Origin: a virus
Direction: 5' to 3' (one strand)
DNA: 64,000 nt
IMG/VR virus record: IMGVR_UViG_3300049855_000348
Coordinates: 64,001 to 128,000 of that record
This document shows positions 14,968 to 22,228 of the stretch, piece by piece (the first letter of the stretch is position 1; every line of letters starts with the position of its first letter). The translations under genes were made by a program, and so were the position numbers. Under the pieces are notes generated by a model, which saw only the letters and a program-made list of their open reading frames with translations, made no database searches and was not told the origin of the DNA.

Positions 14968-15750
14968 CTACTGAGCGGGGTCGTAGTTCACATCGCCCTG
15001 CTTTTCTCTTTCTTCTTGCTTTTGTTTTTCCCTGATCTCTTTCGTCAACTTGCTCAGTTTTCGGAACGCCGGCCAGTTGAGGTAGATGACGTAAAGCAGC
15101 GGCAAGAAGGCGAACGAATCGTAAGGCTTTGGTAGCATTCCGCACACTGGGATCATGAAACAAAAGAAGCTAGATTTTATGAGAGTCAGCGTCATGCGTG
15201 TTGTTTCCACGCTATCGTTGTGAATCTTTCTCTTTTCTGCTTTCAACACGATCTCATTGTCTGCCAAGATCTGTTTCTTCAACAGATCCTCTGGCGTGTA
15301 GGTCGACTTGAATTTCTCAATTATTTTCGCCTCGTGGTCGTTCATCCACTCATTGAAGTTCTTTTGTGCGTGTATCGTCGGCAAGGAGTGCTCTGTTCCC
15401 ATCCTCATCGCATGAGCAATGTTTTCGATTCTGAAATAATCCAGACCAATACGGGTTTTGTCTTCTGCTGGTTTACTGAAGTCCTCGTCGGCGATCTCTT
15501 TCGCACGTTTGACGATCCACTCATGTGATCGAGTGATGCCACATAACTGATCATCGAAGGCTTCGGCTTCGGCCTTGGCGAAGAACGGATCGACCGGCAG
15601 CGTCGGATACTCAGCACCATCAGCAGCTTCATTCATCGTCTCACCACCGGTCCTCAACATAGTACGTTTGTTACCAACGGAAGCGCCCAGGGTATTTCTA
15701 CCCTGGGCGGAGTGGCCACCGATGCCATTGAAGTCCTCAAACCAACCCAT
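14968..15750 (-). CDS. Two-pass membrane protein, 260 aa
   Basis: A long soluble helical N-terminal region (residues 40-185) is followed by two hydrophobic segments (IKSSFFCFMIPVCGML and SFAFLPLLYVIYLNW) and a charged C-terminal tail (EIREKQKQEEREKQ). ATG 15750 follows the ATPase stop directly; a second possible start is ATG 15636 with a better ribosome-binding site. Function unknown. Confidence 0.7.
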   Translation of the reverse strand: MGWFEDFNGIGGHSAQGRNTLGASVGNKRTMLRTGGETMNEAADGAEYPTLPVDPFFAKAEAEAFDDQLCGITRSHEWIVKRAKEIADEDFSKPAEDKTRIGLDYFRIENIAHAMRMGTEHSLPTIHAQKNFNEWMNDHEAKIIEKFKSTYTPEDLLKKQILADNEIVLKAEKRKIHNDSVETTRMTLTLIKSSFFCFMIPVCGMLPKPYDSFAFLPLLYVIYLNWPAFRKLSKLTKEIREKQKQEEREKQGDVNYDPAQ

Positions 15751-16710
15751 TTAGAAAACCTGCTTGCCCAGATCCCCTCCGTTGCCCTGGCTGGCGAAGC
15801 GACCGGCGCGACCCTTCTTCACCGCCTCGGCCTGGGAATCGCTCACCGACAGCGGCTTGCCTTCAGCAGTCCAGATGTCGTTGAAGCACGAGCGCAGAGC
15901 GGTGATCTCGGCCTCATCATCCGAGAAGCGGGTCAGGAACATCGTCCGTGCCGTCTGGAAGGTGTGGACGGCCATGTTCTTGGCCAGATCCAGGAAGGCG
16001 CGGGTCGACACGTCCGAGTGGACGGCCTTGTTCTTCACCGCAGCACGCACCTTGCCGACGAACTGTTCCAGGGCCACCGCATCACGCGGATCGAGCTTGT
16101 CGACCGAGGAGTTGTTGCGCAGCACGGCGATGTCCAGTTCCTGGTGGTAGCCCAACTGGAGTTGGATGGCGAAGCGGTCGCGGAAGGCTTCGTTCATCAC
16201 CCGGACGCCCTCGTAGAAGGGGTTGCCGGCAGCGATCAGGCCGAACTTCTCGTGGGCCACGACGACTTCGGGCTCACCATCAGGACCCGGCTTCTCAGCC
16301 AGGACCAGTTCACGACGGTGGTCGAGCAAACCGTGGATGGCGAACGACACCTCGGGCTTGAGGCTGTTGATCTCGTCGAGCAGACAGACGTGACCGTTGC
16401 GGGCGGCACGGGTCAGGATGCCATCCATCCAGACGTAGCCGACACCGGAGGGGTTGGGGATCCACTGGCCGATCAGGGCTTCACTGGTCGCACCCGTGTG
16501 GCAGGGGATGTAGCAGTATTGCTGATTGAGGCGCAGAGCCACGTCAGCAGCCAGACTCGACTTGCCGGTGCCACGGGGTCCGAGGAGCAGACAGTTCTGC
16601 TTGTTGCGGATGGCGTCGCAGAGGATGTCCACGTCGGTCTTGTCGTGGTACTTGCGGGCGATGTAGGTCGAAACGGCGGGTGCCGGCTTGGTTGCTGTTT
16701 TCGTGGTCAT
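15751..16710 (-). CDS. MoxR/CobS-type AAA+ ATPase, 319 aa
   Basis: Walker A GPRGTGKSS at residues 44-52 and Walker B HVCLLDEIN at 107-115 are followed by sensor 1 (LIAAGNP) and the arginine-finger region (NEAFRDRFAI). Length and motif order match MoxR/CobS proteins, which work with a VWA-domain partner; that partner is encoded in the same direction at 11124-13049. Homologous pairs are known in several large phages. The role is likely ATP-driven remodelling of a phage or host protein, target unknown. Start chosen at the ATG with CGGAG upstream. Confidence 0.85.
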   Translation of the reverse strand: MTTKTATKPAPAVSTYIARKYHDKTDVDILCDAIRNKQNCLLLGPRGTGKSSLAADVALRLNQQYCYIPCHTGATSEALIGQWIPNPSGVGYVWMDGILTRAARNGHVCLLDEINSLKPEVSFAIHGLLDHRRELVLAEKPGPDGEPEVVVAHEKFGLIAAGNPFYEGVRVMNEAFRDRFAIQLQLGYHQELDIAVLRNNSSVDKLDPRDAVALEQFVGKVRAAVKNKAVHSDVSTRAFLDLAKNMAVHTFQTARTMFLTRFSDDEAEITALRSCFNDIWTAEGKPLSVSDSQAEAVKKGRAGRFASQGNGGDLGKQVF

Positions 16711-16743
16711 GGTTGCTATGCTCCGTGCTTGGTTGATGCGCAG

Positions 16744-16771
16744 AGTATAGCGACCAATTGGTCTATGTCAA
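16744..16771 (-). promoter_or_regulatory. Promoter/operator module, perfect GACC-N4-GGTC
   Basis: Minus strand: TTGACA, spacer TAGACCAATTGGTCGC, TATACT. The core GACCAATTGGTC is a perfect palindrome. Unlike the leaderless copies, a leader of about 28 nt with a Shine-Dalgarno precedes the ATPase ATG. Confidence 0.85.
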
Positions 16772-16774
16772 AAA

Positions 16775-17266
16775 CTATTTCCGGATACCCTGCTTGGCCA
16801 GCCAGCCGGTGAACAATGGGTGTATCTGACGCCTTACCAGCCAGATCCTGATCCGGTAAGAGACTCGAACCGGGATGGTCAGCAGGTAGGTGACCAGGGT
16901 TGCCGCAACGAACACGAAGATCCAGAAGATTCCAATGCAACAGCCGTTCTTTTCAGTCGGGCAGAGACGGGCCAATGATCGCTTGCAATGTACGGAGTGC
17001 TGATGCTGTTGATCCAGGAGGTCAAGGAACTGCCGGTGCAGGACGTTGGACGACTCCAGGTAGCGATACAGTTCACCCTCATCAACTCGGTACGGCGAGA
17101 TCAACACCAATCGTTCGATCTCACAGGCCATTGACGGGATATAATCTTCGATCACTCCGAGCATTGTCATGCGATGGTAGAAATCCATCCGACGCTTCTG
17201 GTTCCAGTTCTCTGGCCAGCCCGCTTCGAGACGGTGTTCCCCTTCGCAATACAAGCACGGCCTCAC
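16775..17266 (-). CDS. Membrane-anchored Cys-rich protein, 163 aa
   Basis: I start at GTG 17266, which overlaps the previous TGA (GTGA), giving RPCLYCEGEH with a CxxC. The central part is helical, and a Cys-rich stretch (HCKRSLARLC, NGCCIG) leads into one hydrophobic segment (IFWIFVFVAATLVTYLLTI) and a basic tail. Function unknown. Confidence 0.65.
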   Translation of the reverse strand: MRPCLYCEGEHRLEAGWPENWNQKRRMDFYHRMTMLGVIEDYIPSMACEIERLVLISPYRVDEGELYRYLESSNVLHRQFLDLLDQQHQHSVHCKRSLARLCPTEKNGCCIGIFWIFVFVAATLVTYLLTIPVRVSYRIRIWLVRRQIHPLFTGWLAKQGIRK

Positions 17267-17535
17267 GCTGGTTTGACTTTCCGGGCCATGATGCCCATGG
17301 AGCACAGGAGGAGATCATTAGCTACGGCAACCACTCTTGGCTTCATCTTGCCGAAGATCTTCATGAACTTGTCGTCGTTGGGATTGTCACTCAGCGGGAC
17401 GATCACCATCGCCCTGACCATCGGGTTGATCTGCTGGGTATCGATCTTGACCTTGGTCTTGATCAGAGCGGTGCATCCGGCACGCTCTTTCTCGATCACC
17501 CAGATTGCGGTCAGATCAGCGGACTTTAGTTTCAC
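17263..17535 (-). CDS. Hypothetical protein, 90 aa
   Basis: Small alpha/beta protein: AIWVIEKERAGCTALIKTKV, then MVRAMVIVPLSDNPND and a C-terminal hydrophobic helix. No recognised family. Overlaps the upstream gene by 20 nt and the downstream gene by a GTGA. Confidence 0.65.
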   Translation of the reverse strand: MKLKSADLTAIWVIEKERAGCTALIKTKVKIDTQQINPMVRAMVIVPLSDNPNDDKFMKIFGKMKPRVVAVANDLLLCSMGIMARKVKPA

Positions 17536-17730
17536 TCGGCCACCTTATTCGTCTGATGAGGGAGGTTGGATAGGAATACGAGCCGCGTTCGTTCTGGAGG
17601 TGAGCCGAAGCATAGTCTTCAGAGAGTGTGATTTTACCGGTGATCAGAGTACCATCGTGTAGCTCGATGGTACCCTTCCGGTCTACCACTTTTTCCCTGA
17701 TCTTGCGTGGCTCCATGAACGGCTGCATAA
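17516..17730 (-). CDS. Small beta-rich protein, 71 aa
   Basis: Starts MQPFMEPRKIREK (ATG 17730), or at the second Met. The pattern IELHDGTLITGKITLSED followed by YPTSLIRRIRW resembles an SH3/Sm-like barrel, though too short to assign. It is transcribed divergently from the gene at 17745, with only 14 nt between starts. Confidence 0.6.
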
Positions 17731-17744
17731 ACCTAGATAAGCCA

Positions 17745-18356
17745 ATGGATCTGATCCGCCACACAAATCTCATCGCCGAAGAGCGAGATCCGTCAGCCAG
17801 CTTCCCGACGCCGGAGGAGATCCTGTCGGTCTTGAAGCTCTACCTGAACAAGAAGCAGAACCTGGGCGAACTCCACGACCTGCGGAACCGGCTGCTGGTA
17901 GCTGCCCGTCAACTGCTACGGAACACCATCAAGCTCAACGCCATCGTCGATCGCCCCGACTTCGATCTGCTCATGGCGAAGATGACCGGCCTGAAGAAGC
18001 TCCGTGGCTACTGGGCATCACGGCTGCTCAGTGTCCCTCTGCTGAAGTCAGCAGTCGACCAGTTGACCAAGGCGCAGAATGGTCCTCAGCTTGCCCTGGC
18101 CATTGCCCGTCTAACCGGTGTGGTCGAGAACGCCGAAGACACCATCCCAGCGCCAACCAAGACGTTCCTCGACTCCGGTGACGACACCTACAACTCGATC
18201 TACAAGTACCTGACCAAGATCGATGGCTGGAACGAGGCACGAGTCGATGAGTTCAACACCGCATTGCGGAACTTGCGTGATCGGTTAGTACAGCAAATGG
18301 CAGCGAAGATCACTGCTGCCAAGACACTGAAAGCGCCGAGGCCGGCAGGGTGGTAG
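17745..18356 (+). CDS. Helical hypothetical protein, 203 aa
   Basis: Starts MDLIRHTNLIAEERDPSA; an earlier in-frame ATG at 17628 overlaps the opposite-strand gene. Predominantly helical with a basic C-terminus (QQMAAKITAAKTLKAPRP). There is no obvious Shine-Dalgarno; the sequence CCTAGATAAG lies 5 nt upstream. Function unknown. Confidence 0.75.
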   Translation: MDLIRHTNLIAEERDPSASFPTPEEILSVLKLYLNKKQNLGELHDLRNRLLVAARQLLRNTIKLNAIVDRPDFDLLMAKMTGLKKLRGYWASRLLSVPLLKSAVDQLTKAQNGPQLALAIARLTGVVENAEDTIPAPTKTFLDSGDDTYNSIYKYLTKIDGWNEARVDEFNTALRNLRDRLVQQMAAKITAAKTLKAPRPAGW

Positions 18357-18362
18357 TTCGCA

Positions 18363-18680
18363 ATGCAGAAGGGTGATGTTGCTCCGTCCACTTGGACCAT
18401 CGTGCGGCACGGAAAGTTTCGCTTCTACTGGTTCCCTGAGACCGGCTTCAACATCGTCCACAACTTCTGCTGGGAGTTCTCCTGGTTCTTTGTGGTCAAC
18501 GTCTGGCTGTTTGCACTCGAATGGGAATACGAACCTAGCTCAGAATCTTGTTCAGACCCCGACGCAGCGAACGTGACTCCGGAAGGAAGCCATCATCTGG
18601 CGATGGATCAGGCACGTGAGCCTTCTGACCAATCCGCTGACGCATCAGTGTCCGATTCTGTTTGTCAGAGAGACCCGTAG
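18363..18680 (+). CDS. Aromatic-rich small protein, 105 aa, antisense overlap at its 3' end
   Basis: Residues 18-58 are rich in Phe, Trp and Tyr (KFRFYWFPETGFNIVHNF, FFVVNVWLFALEWEYE), a pattern I have seen in small phage proteins. After about residue 60 the sequence becomes Ser/Asp-rich and runs antisense to the gene ending at 18535. The last 45 residues may not be conserved. Confidence 0.6.
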   Translation: MQKGDVAPSTWTIVRHGKFRFYWFPETGFNIVHNFCWEFSWFFVVNVWLFALEWEYEPSSESCSDPDAANVTPEGSHHLAMDQAREPSDQSADASVSDSVCQRDP

Positions 18681-19158
18681 GAATCCCCTTCACGGCTTTC
18701 ATGCCCTTCTTGACCAGGGCAGACACCTGGGATGAGTCTGGGATCTTTCCGGCCTTGAGATCCTTGTGGATGTCGCTCATACCTTCCATGAAACGCTGCT
18801 GGTAACCTGACAGGAGATCGCTGACCAGGATCTCACTGTGCGGGCCGACGCCGTTCTTCTTCATGAACGGCAGAACCTTCCTGAGGTGTGAGGCTGTGCT
18901 TCCAAAGGTCTGGATGGCGTACTTGCCTTGGTAGCCACGCACACGAACCCAGCCCTTGGCCATGGCAGCCTTGAGCAGCTTGCCGCGAACGCCTTCGGGA
19001 TCAACATCACCCGGGTTGTAGTCGGTGGTCAGGTTCTTCACTTCGGCTTCGGTGAATCCATACCGCTCAGGGTTGGCCTGGATGTCCATGCCATGCTCGG
19101 CGACGTGGTAGCCCTTGCCCGTGCTGCCATTGACCCACCAACCTTGAAAACCAGCCAT
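18535..19158 (-). CDS. Phage protein of the 'GWW' paralogue family, 207 aa
   Basis: Its N-terminal 105 residues (GWWVNGSTGKGYHVAEHGM, NPERYGFTEAE, KGWVRVRGYQGKYAI) align with the gene at 19389-19892, so these are paralogues. The family has an N-terminal W-rich beta hairpin, a D/E-H pair, NPxxxGL and a (G)W(I/V)RVR motif, and is common in large phages without known function. The C-terminal half here is unique and basic. Confidence 0.75.
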   Translation of the reverse strand: MAGFQGWWVNGSTGKGYHVAEHGMDIQANPERYGFTEAEVKNLTTDYNPGDVDPEGVRGKLLKAAMAKGWVRVRGYQGKYAIQTFGSTASHLRKVLPFMKKNGVGPHSEILVSDLLSGYQQRFMEGMSDIHKDLKAGKIPDSSQVSALVKKGMKAVKGIPTGLSDKQNRTLMRQRIGQKAHVPDPSPDDGFLPESRSLRRGLNKILS

Positions 19159-19176
19159 GGTGACCCTCTGACGTAG

Positions 19177-19389
19177 TTAGCGAAAGGGTGCGATCTTGAT
19201 GGCTGGGCCGCCTAGTGTGTCCTGTTCTTTCTTGGCATCTTCGACGGCCTTCTTCTCACGCTTCTTGATGCACCTCTTGCGTCGACAGAACGGTCCAGGG
19301 CCGTCGTAACGAGGCGACGACATCATGCACTCACCGCAGGCTTTGCAGGAGAAGGTTCGACCATCTCGATCACAGATCCAGCCAGCCAT
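19177..19389 (-). CDS. Small zinc-finger-like protein, 70 aa
   Basis: Start ATG 19389 overlaps the TGA of the upstream gene. Cysteines occur as WICD, FSCKACGEC and FCRRKRC, two CxxC-type pairs, followed by a very basic segment (IKKREKKAVEDAKKE). Looks like a small nucleic-acid-binding zinc protein. Confidence 0.75.
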   Translation of the reverse strand: MAGWICDRDGRTFSCKACGECMMSSPRYDGPGPFCRRKRCIKKREKKAVEDAKKEQDTLGGPAIKIAPFR

Positions 19390-19892
19390 CAGCGCCCCGG
19401 GTACTGAGGTTGATCGGGTCGTTCGTAGCGACGAATCCACCGATCGATCAGATCCTTCACCGGTGACTTGTGCAGTCCCTTGCCGAACTGGAATGCCCGT
19501 TCGGTCAGCGACACGCCCATGCCGAAGTCCGTGAAGGTGATCAGGGTGGTATTGCCGATCTCCTTGGACTTGATGTAGCGACGGAGGACCTTCAGAGCAT
19601 CTTCAGGATCTCCGGCGAACTCCCAGCCCAGGTGACCCTTCCACTGGCGAATGCGGATGTAGCCGGCGACGGCAGTGCGCTGGATGATCAGGGCTCTGAC
19701 ATCTTCGTTGTTGACGACAACATGACCTTGGCATGTGTGTGGCTTCTGGTCACCACGTAGAATGGCACGTTGCAGGTCGACAGCGGTCAGACGAAACCGC
19801 TGTGGGTTGCGACAGACATCCTGTGCATGATCGTCGATCAGTAGGTAGCGACGGTTGAGCCGGTCGTACCAGTATCCAGTTCCGAGAGGCAT
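19389..19892 (-). CDS. Phage protein of the 'GWW' paralogue family, 167 aa
   Basis: GYWYDRLNRRYLLIDDHAQDV, NPQRFRLTAVD and AGYIRIRQWKGHLGWEF correspond position by position to the neighbour at 18535-19158. The C-terminus differs (LITFTDFGMGVSLTERAFQ). Function unknown. Confidence 0.75.
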   Translation of the reverse strand: MPLGTGYWYDRLNRRYLLIDDHAQDVCRNPQRFRLTAVDLQRAILRGDQKPHTCQGHVVVNNEDVRALIIQRTAVAGYIRIRQWKGHLGWEFAGDPEDALKVLRRYIKSKEIGNTTLITFTDFGMGVSLTERAFQFGKGLHKSPVKDLIDRWIRRYERPDQPQYPGR

Positions 19893-19898
19893 GTTGAA

Positions 19899-20810
19899 TT
19901 AGACCTTGGTGAATTGTGGGTGATTCTTCTTGAGGAAGTCAGCGATGAGATCGAAAGTCTTGGTCTCGAACTGAACTTCCAGTTTGGTTTTGCGGAAGAC
20001 GAAGCTGACACCAGGGAAATCTATAATGGTTCCGTAGGCGACTGAGGTGTCTGTGCCATCACAGCTTTGGATGGCCTTCCTCATGATCTCAGCCATTGGC
20101 TTGTGATCTTTGTGGACCGCACCGAGCAGGGTCAGAGTATCTTGGATGGTTTTCACCAGAAGACTTCCGCCATCGCGGCAGCCATTCTTCCAATCGATCT
20201 TGTTTGGGACCACCTTCCAGGAGTCTGCCACGTAGCAGCAAACGTATCCGTGAACTTCACCCTTTTTCTTGGTGAATGACTTCTCGATGAAGTTCTCGAA
20301 CTTCTCCTCGCTATTCATTCCAGACGATCCAATCCAACCGGAATGACCGAGTTGTTCGGCAATGATCTTTGCGAGTCGTTGTTTCGAGATGTCTTCACCA
20401 CGTCCGGCGAACTGACTGACCATGTGATTGTAGAACTTGATCAAGTTGAGCGACATCGGGTCCTTGAAATCCTGCTGTCTGGGCAGGATCTCGGTTGGGA
20501 TCGCACAAGCCAACTCGACCTGCACACCCTTGTTCAGAGCGGTCAATTCCTGGCCGAGTTTGGTGATCATCGCCTCACAGAAGACACTGGCGTTGGTGTG
20601 GTAGATCGACTGATCGTTATCTCCCTTCAGGCCGTAAATCTCAACGATTCCGCTGATCCGGTTCTTGCAGATTGCGAAGTTCCGATCGCTCTTGATCAAA
20701 GCATCGGTCATTTGCAGGTAGCTGTCCTGGAAGGTCTGCACCCATGCCGGGACATCGTCAGGTTCTTGGACGAATTGGTTCACAGTGATTCTCTCTTCGA
20801 GTTCGAGCAT
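19899..20810 (-). CDS. Hypothetical protein, 303 aa
   Basis: I start at ATG 20810 because GGAGGAACC lies just before it; the longer open frame covers the upstream gene. It is a soluble alpha/beta protein with several Cys (AICKNRISGIVEIYGLKGDN, VHGYVCCYVADSWKVV). No catalytic signature recognised. Confidence 0.75.
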   Translation of the reverse strand: MLELEERITVNQFVQEPDDVPAWVQTFQDSYLQMTDALIKSDRNFAICKNRISGIVEIYGLKGDNDQSIYHTNASVFCEAMITKLGQELTALNKGVQVELACAIPTEILPRQQDFKDPMSLNLIKFYNHMVSQFAGRGEDISKQRLAKIIAEQLGHSGWIGSSGMNSEEKFENFIEKSFTKKKGEVHGYVCCYVADSWKVVPNKIDWKNGCRDGGSLLVKTIQDTLTLLGAVHKDHKPMAEIMRKAIQSCDGTDTSVAYGTIIDFPGVSFVFRKTKLEVQFETKTFDLIADFLKKNHPQFTKV

Positions 20811-20821
20811 GGTTCCTCCGA

Positions 20822-21088
20822 TTATGCGAGACGAAGAAGTGGACGATAGCTGTTGAGAGAAGGGGCCACACCACATGGTGTTGCCCGATACTCCTCGACC
20901 GCTTTCTTCCACACACGTTCGGCACGGTCAGCCGCACCAGATGCGCGAGCCAGGAGAACGAGGTTTGCTTCCCTGTTCTCTTCGTCCTCTACACACAGAC
21001 TACGAAGGTCACATTCGAGGGCGATAGCCTCGACCATTGCCTTGCGCAGCGGGTGATTGGGAAGAGTTGGATCAGACGGTTTGAACAT
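20822..21088 (-). CDS. Helical hypothetical protein, leaderless start, 88 aa
   Basis: ATG 21088 is exactly 6 nt after the TATATT box. Starts MFKPSDPTLPNHPLRKAM and is all-helical (NLVLLARASGAADRAERVW). Function unknown. Confidence 0.75.
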   Translation of the reverse strand: MFKPSDPTLPNHPLRKAMVEAIALECDLRSLCVEDEENREANLVLLARASGAADRAERVWKKAVEEYRATPCGVAPSLNSYRPLLRLA

Positions 21089-21094
21089 GCCAAC

Positions 21095-21122
21095 AATATA
21101 GCGACCATTTAGTCTAAGTCAA
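21095..21122 (-). promoter_or_regulatory. Promoter/operator module, leaderless
   Basis: Minus strand: TTGACT, spacer TAGACTAAATGGTCGC, TATATT, GTTGGC, ATG. It drives 21088 and the genes to its left. Confidence 0.85.
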
Positions 21123-21461
21123 GAAGGATCCAGTAGCAGATCTGATCTCGATCGCAATCGGTCAATGAGCCTTCTTTCCGAAGCACCACACCAACCAATC
21201 CTCATTCAGTCACGGTCGCTCGGTGGGGTGTGTCCACTCCGCTCTTATGACCTCCATCAGATTCGTACCCCACCACCCTTGCGAGGGATGGGTTTCCAGC
21301 AACGCGAAGCTGGTCTGCAAAGCGGCTCCTTACCAGAAAACCCCACGAGTGTCGGCGTTACCCGTTACACTGTGAGGTTTCCTGATGGTCTTTCGACCGT
21401 AGGGCGAACCGGTATTATTCGGTTTGCCTCCACCATCCATGATTGACCGCATGGCCGGTTG
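21123..21461 (-). other. Non-coding or unclassified segment downstream of the tmRNA
   Basis: No gene is convincing here. A 9-bp hairpin GGCGAACCG/CGGTTTGCC with an 8-nt loop is at 21403-21428. The outer ends of 21221-21274 (GGTGGGG...CCCCACC) can also pair. A 36-codon leftward frame (21330-21440) and a 93-codon rightward frame (21165-21446) are open but have no clear ribosome-binding site. The region may be the 3' tail of the tmRNA transcript or another structured RNA. Confidence 0.4.
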
Positions 21462-21837
21462 TGGTGGACGCGCCCGGAATCGAACCGGGGTCCAAGAGAT
21501 CTTCTTTCTGTGTGCTCTACCAAGAATATGAGGTGTTTCTGTCCTCCAACCTAGTTGGTCTTTTCTCGATGACCTACACTCGTCTGCGTTGTTCTTTCGT
21601 GCCTTACCCGCAGCGGGAAAGCCCTAGCGTCCGGCCTATGGTACCAGGGTGCGACCGGCGACGGCCCTGGGGTTGTTGGTGCAGCGTCTAGCTGCCTGAT
21701 TGCTCAGGCGGCGAGTGCGATGCGACCGTACTCGACGTGATCGTCGGGTATTTTTTTACGGGTTTTTTAGGTGGACTCCCGCACCACCTCTTGGCTCACC
21801 CTGATGTCTGTTCTCCTGTCGAGACCTGTTCGCGCCC
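21462..21837 (-). ncRNA. ssrA: Transfer-messenger RNA (tmRNA), phage-encoded
   Basis: The 5' end GGGCGCG pairs completely with CGCGTCC just before an encoded ACCA 3' end. The T-arm is CCCGG-TTCGATT-CCGGG. The 5' region (GGGCGCGAACAGGTCTCGAC) matches the tmRNA start pattern. Pseudoknot-1 arms AGGTGG/CCACCT precede an A-rich run, then the tag frame. By alignment with E. coli (A-run, five bases, resume codon) the tag starts at GAC 21745 and reads DDHVEYGRIALAA, stop TGA at 21704. Helix GCCTGA-GCAA-TCAGGC surrounds the stop, as in known tmRNAs. Length 376 nt is normal. It would let the phage rescue stalled ribosomes with its own degradation tag. Confidence 0.93.
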
Positions 21838-21852
21838 ACATGAACTGATTGT

Positions 21853-21890
21853 AAAAGAGACCACCGGGCGCTCGGTGCGTACCGGTGGTC
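21853..21890 (-). terminator. Intrinsic terminator just upstream of the tmRNA
   Basis: Minus strand GACCACCGG-N14-CCGGTGGTC followed by TCTTTTAC: a 9-bp perfect stem and a short T-run. It would end leftward transcription from 22201 before the tmRNA. A TACAAT box lies within 16 nt of the tmRNA 5' end, so the tmRNA may have its own promoter, but no good -35 is seen. Confidence 0.6.
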
Positions 21891-22200
21891 GGAATCTCGT
21901 TGGTTCGTCGTGCGTGTCAACCGATGGTTAGGTCAATGTCGCATGTCGTCCTTTCTTTTTGGTGCGCTGTCCGAGGTCGCGCCTACCTGTCGTCTCTCCG
22001 TTTTTTTTCTTACCGCCAGATCAGCTTGGGGGATTGGCCTTACGCTGTCGTCGCAGCACATAGTACGCATGTGTTGTGTGTGTATTCAATGCATTGGAAC
22101 CTCCTTCTTTGTTTTACGTAAGGCACCTTCTCAGTCGGTCAGGTTGGGGGTTGTCCTTACCCTGGGCTCCGTGAGTCGGCAGATCATCGTTGCGGCGATA
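21891..22200 (-). other. Leader region between the promoter at 22201 and the tmRNA
   Basis: Three tiny leftward frames are visible: an 18-codon frame beginning MICRLTEPRVRTT; a near-perfect Shine-Dalgarno AAGGAGGT followed by ATG CAT TGA (a two-codon frame); and a 45-codon frame (21933-22070, starting MRTMCCDDSV) without a ribosome-binding site. TTGACA occurs around 21917-21922 on the minus strand. None is a confident gene. Confidence 0.35.
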
Positions 22201-22228
22201 TTTATAGCGACCATTTGGTCTATGTCAA
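22201..22228 (-). promoter_or_regulatory. Promoter/operator module driving the tmRNA region
   Basis: Minus strand: TTGACA, spacer TAGACCAAATGGTCGC, TATAAA. The TGA stop of the glycosyltransferase gene (22225-22227) is part of the -35 box. Transcription runs into the tmRNA region. Confidence 0.85.

Noticed and set aside
21221-21274. tRNA-like fold (GGTGGGG...CCCCACC)
   Set aside because: Only 54 nt, no T-arm or standard anticodon arm. Stem pairing alone is not enough.
21301-21460. RNase P RNA or group I intron downstream of the tmRNA
   Set aside because: Short matches such as GGTAACGCC exist but the conserved core elements are missing in order.
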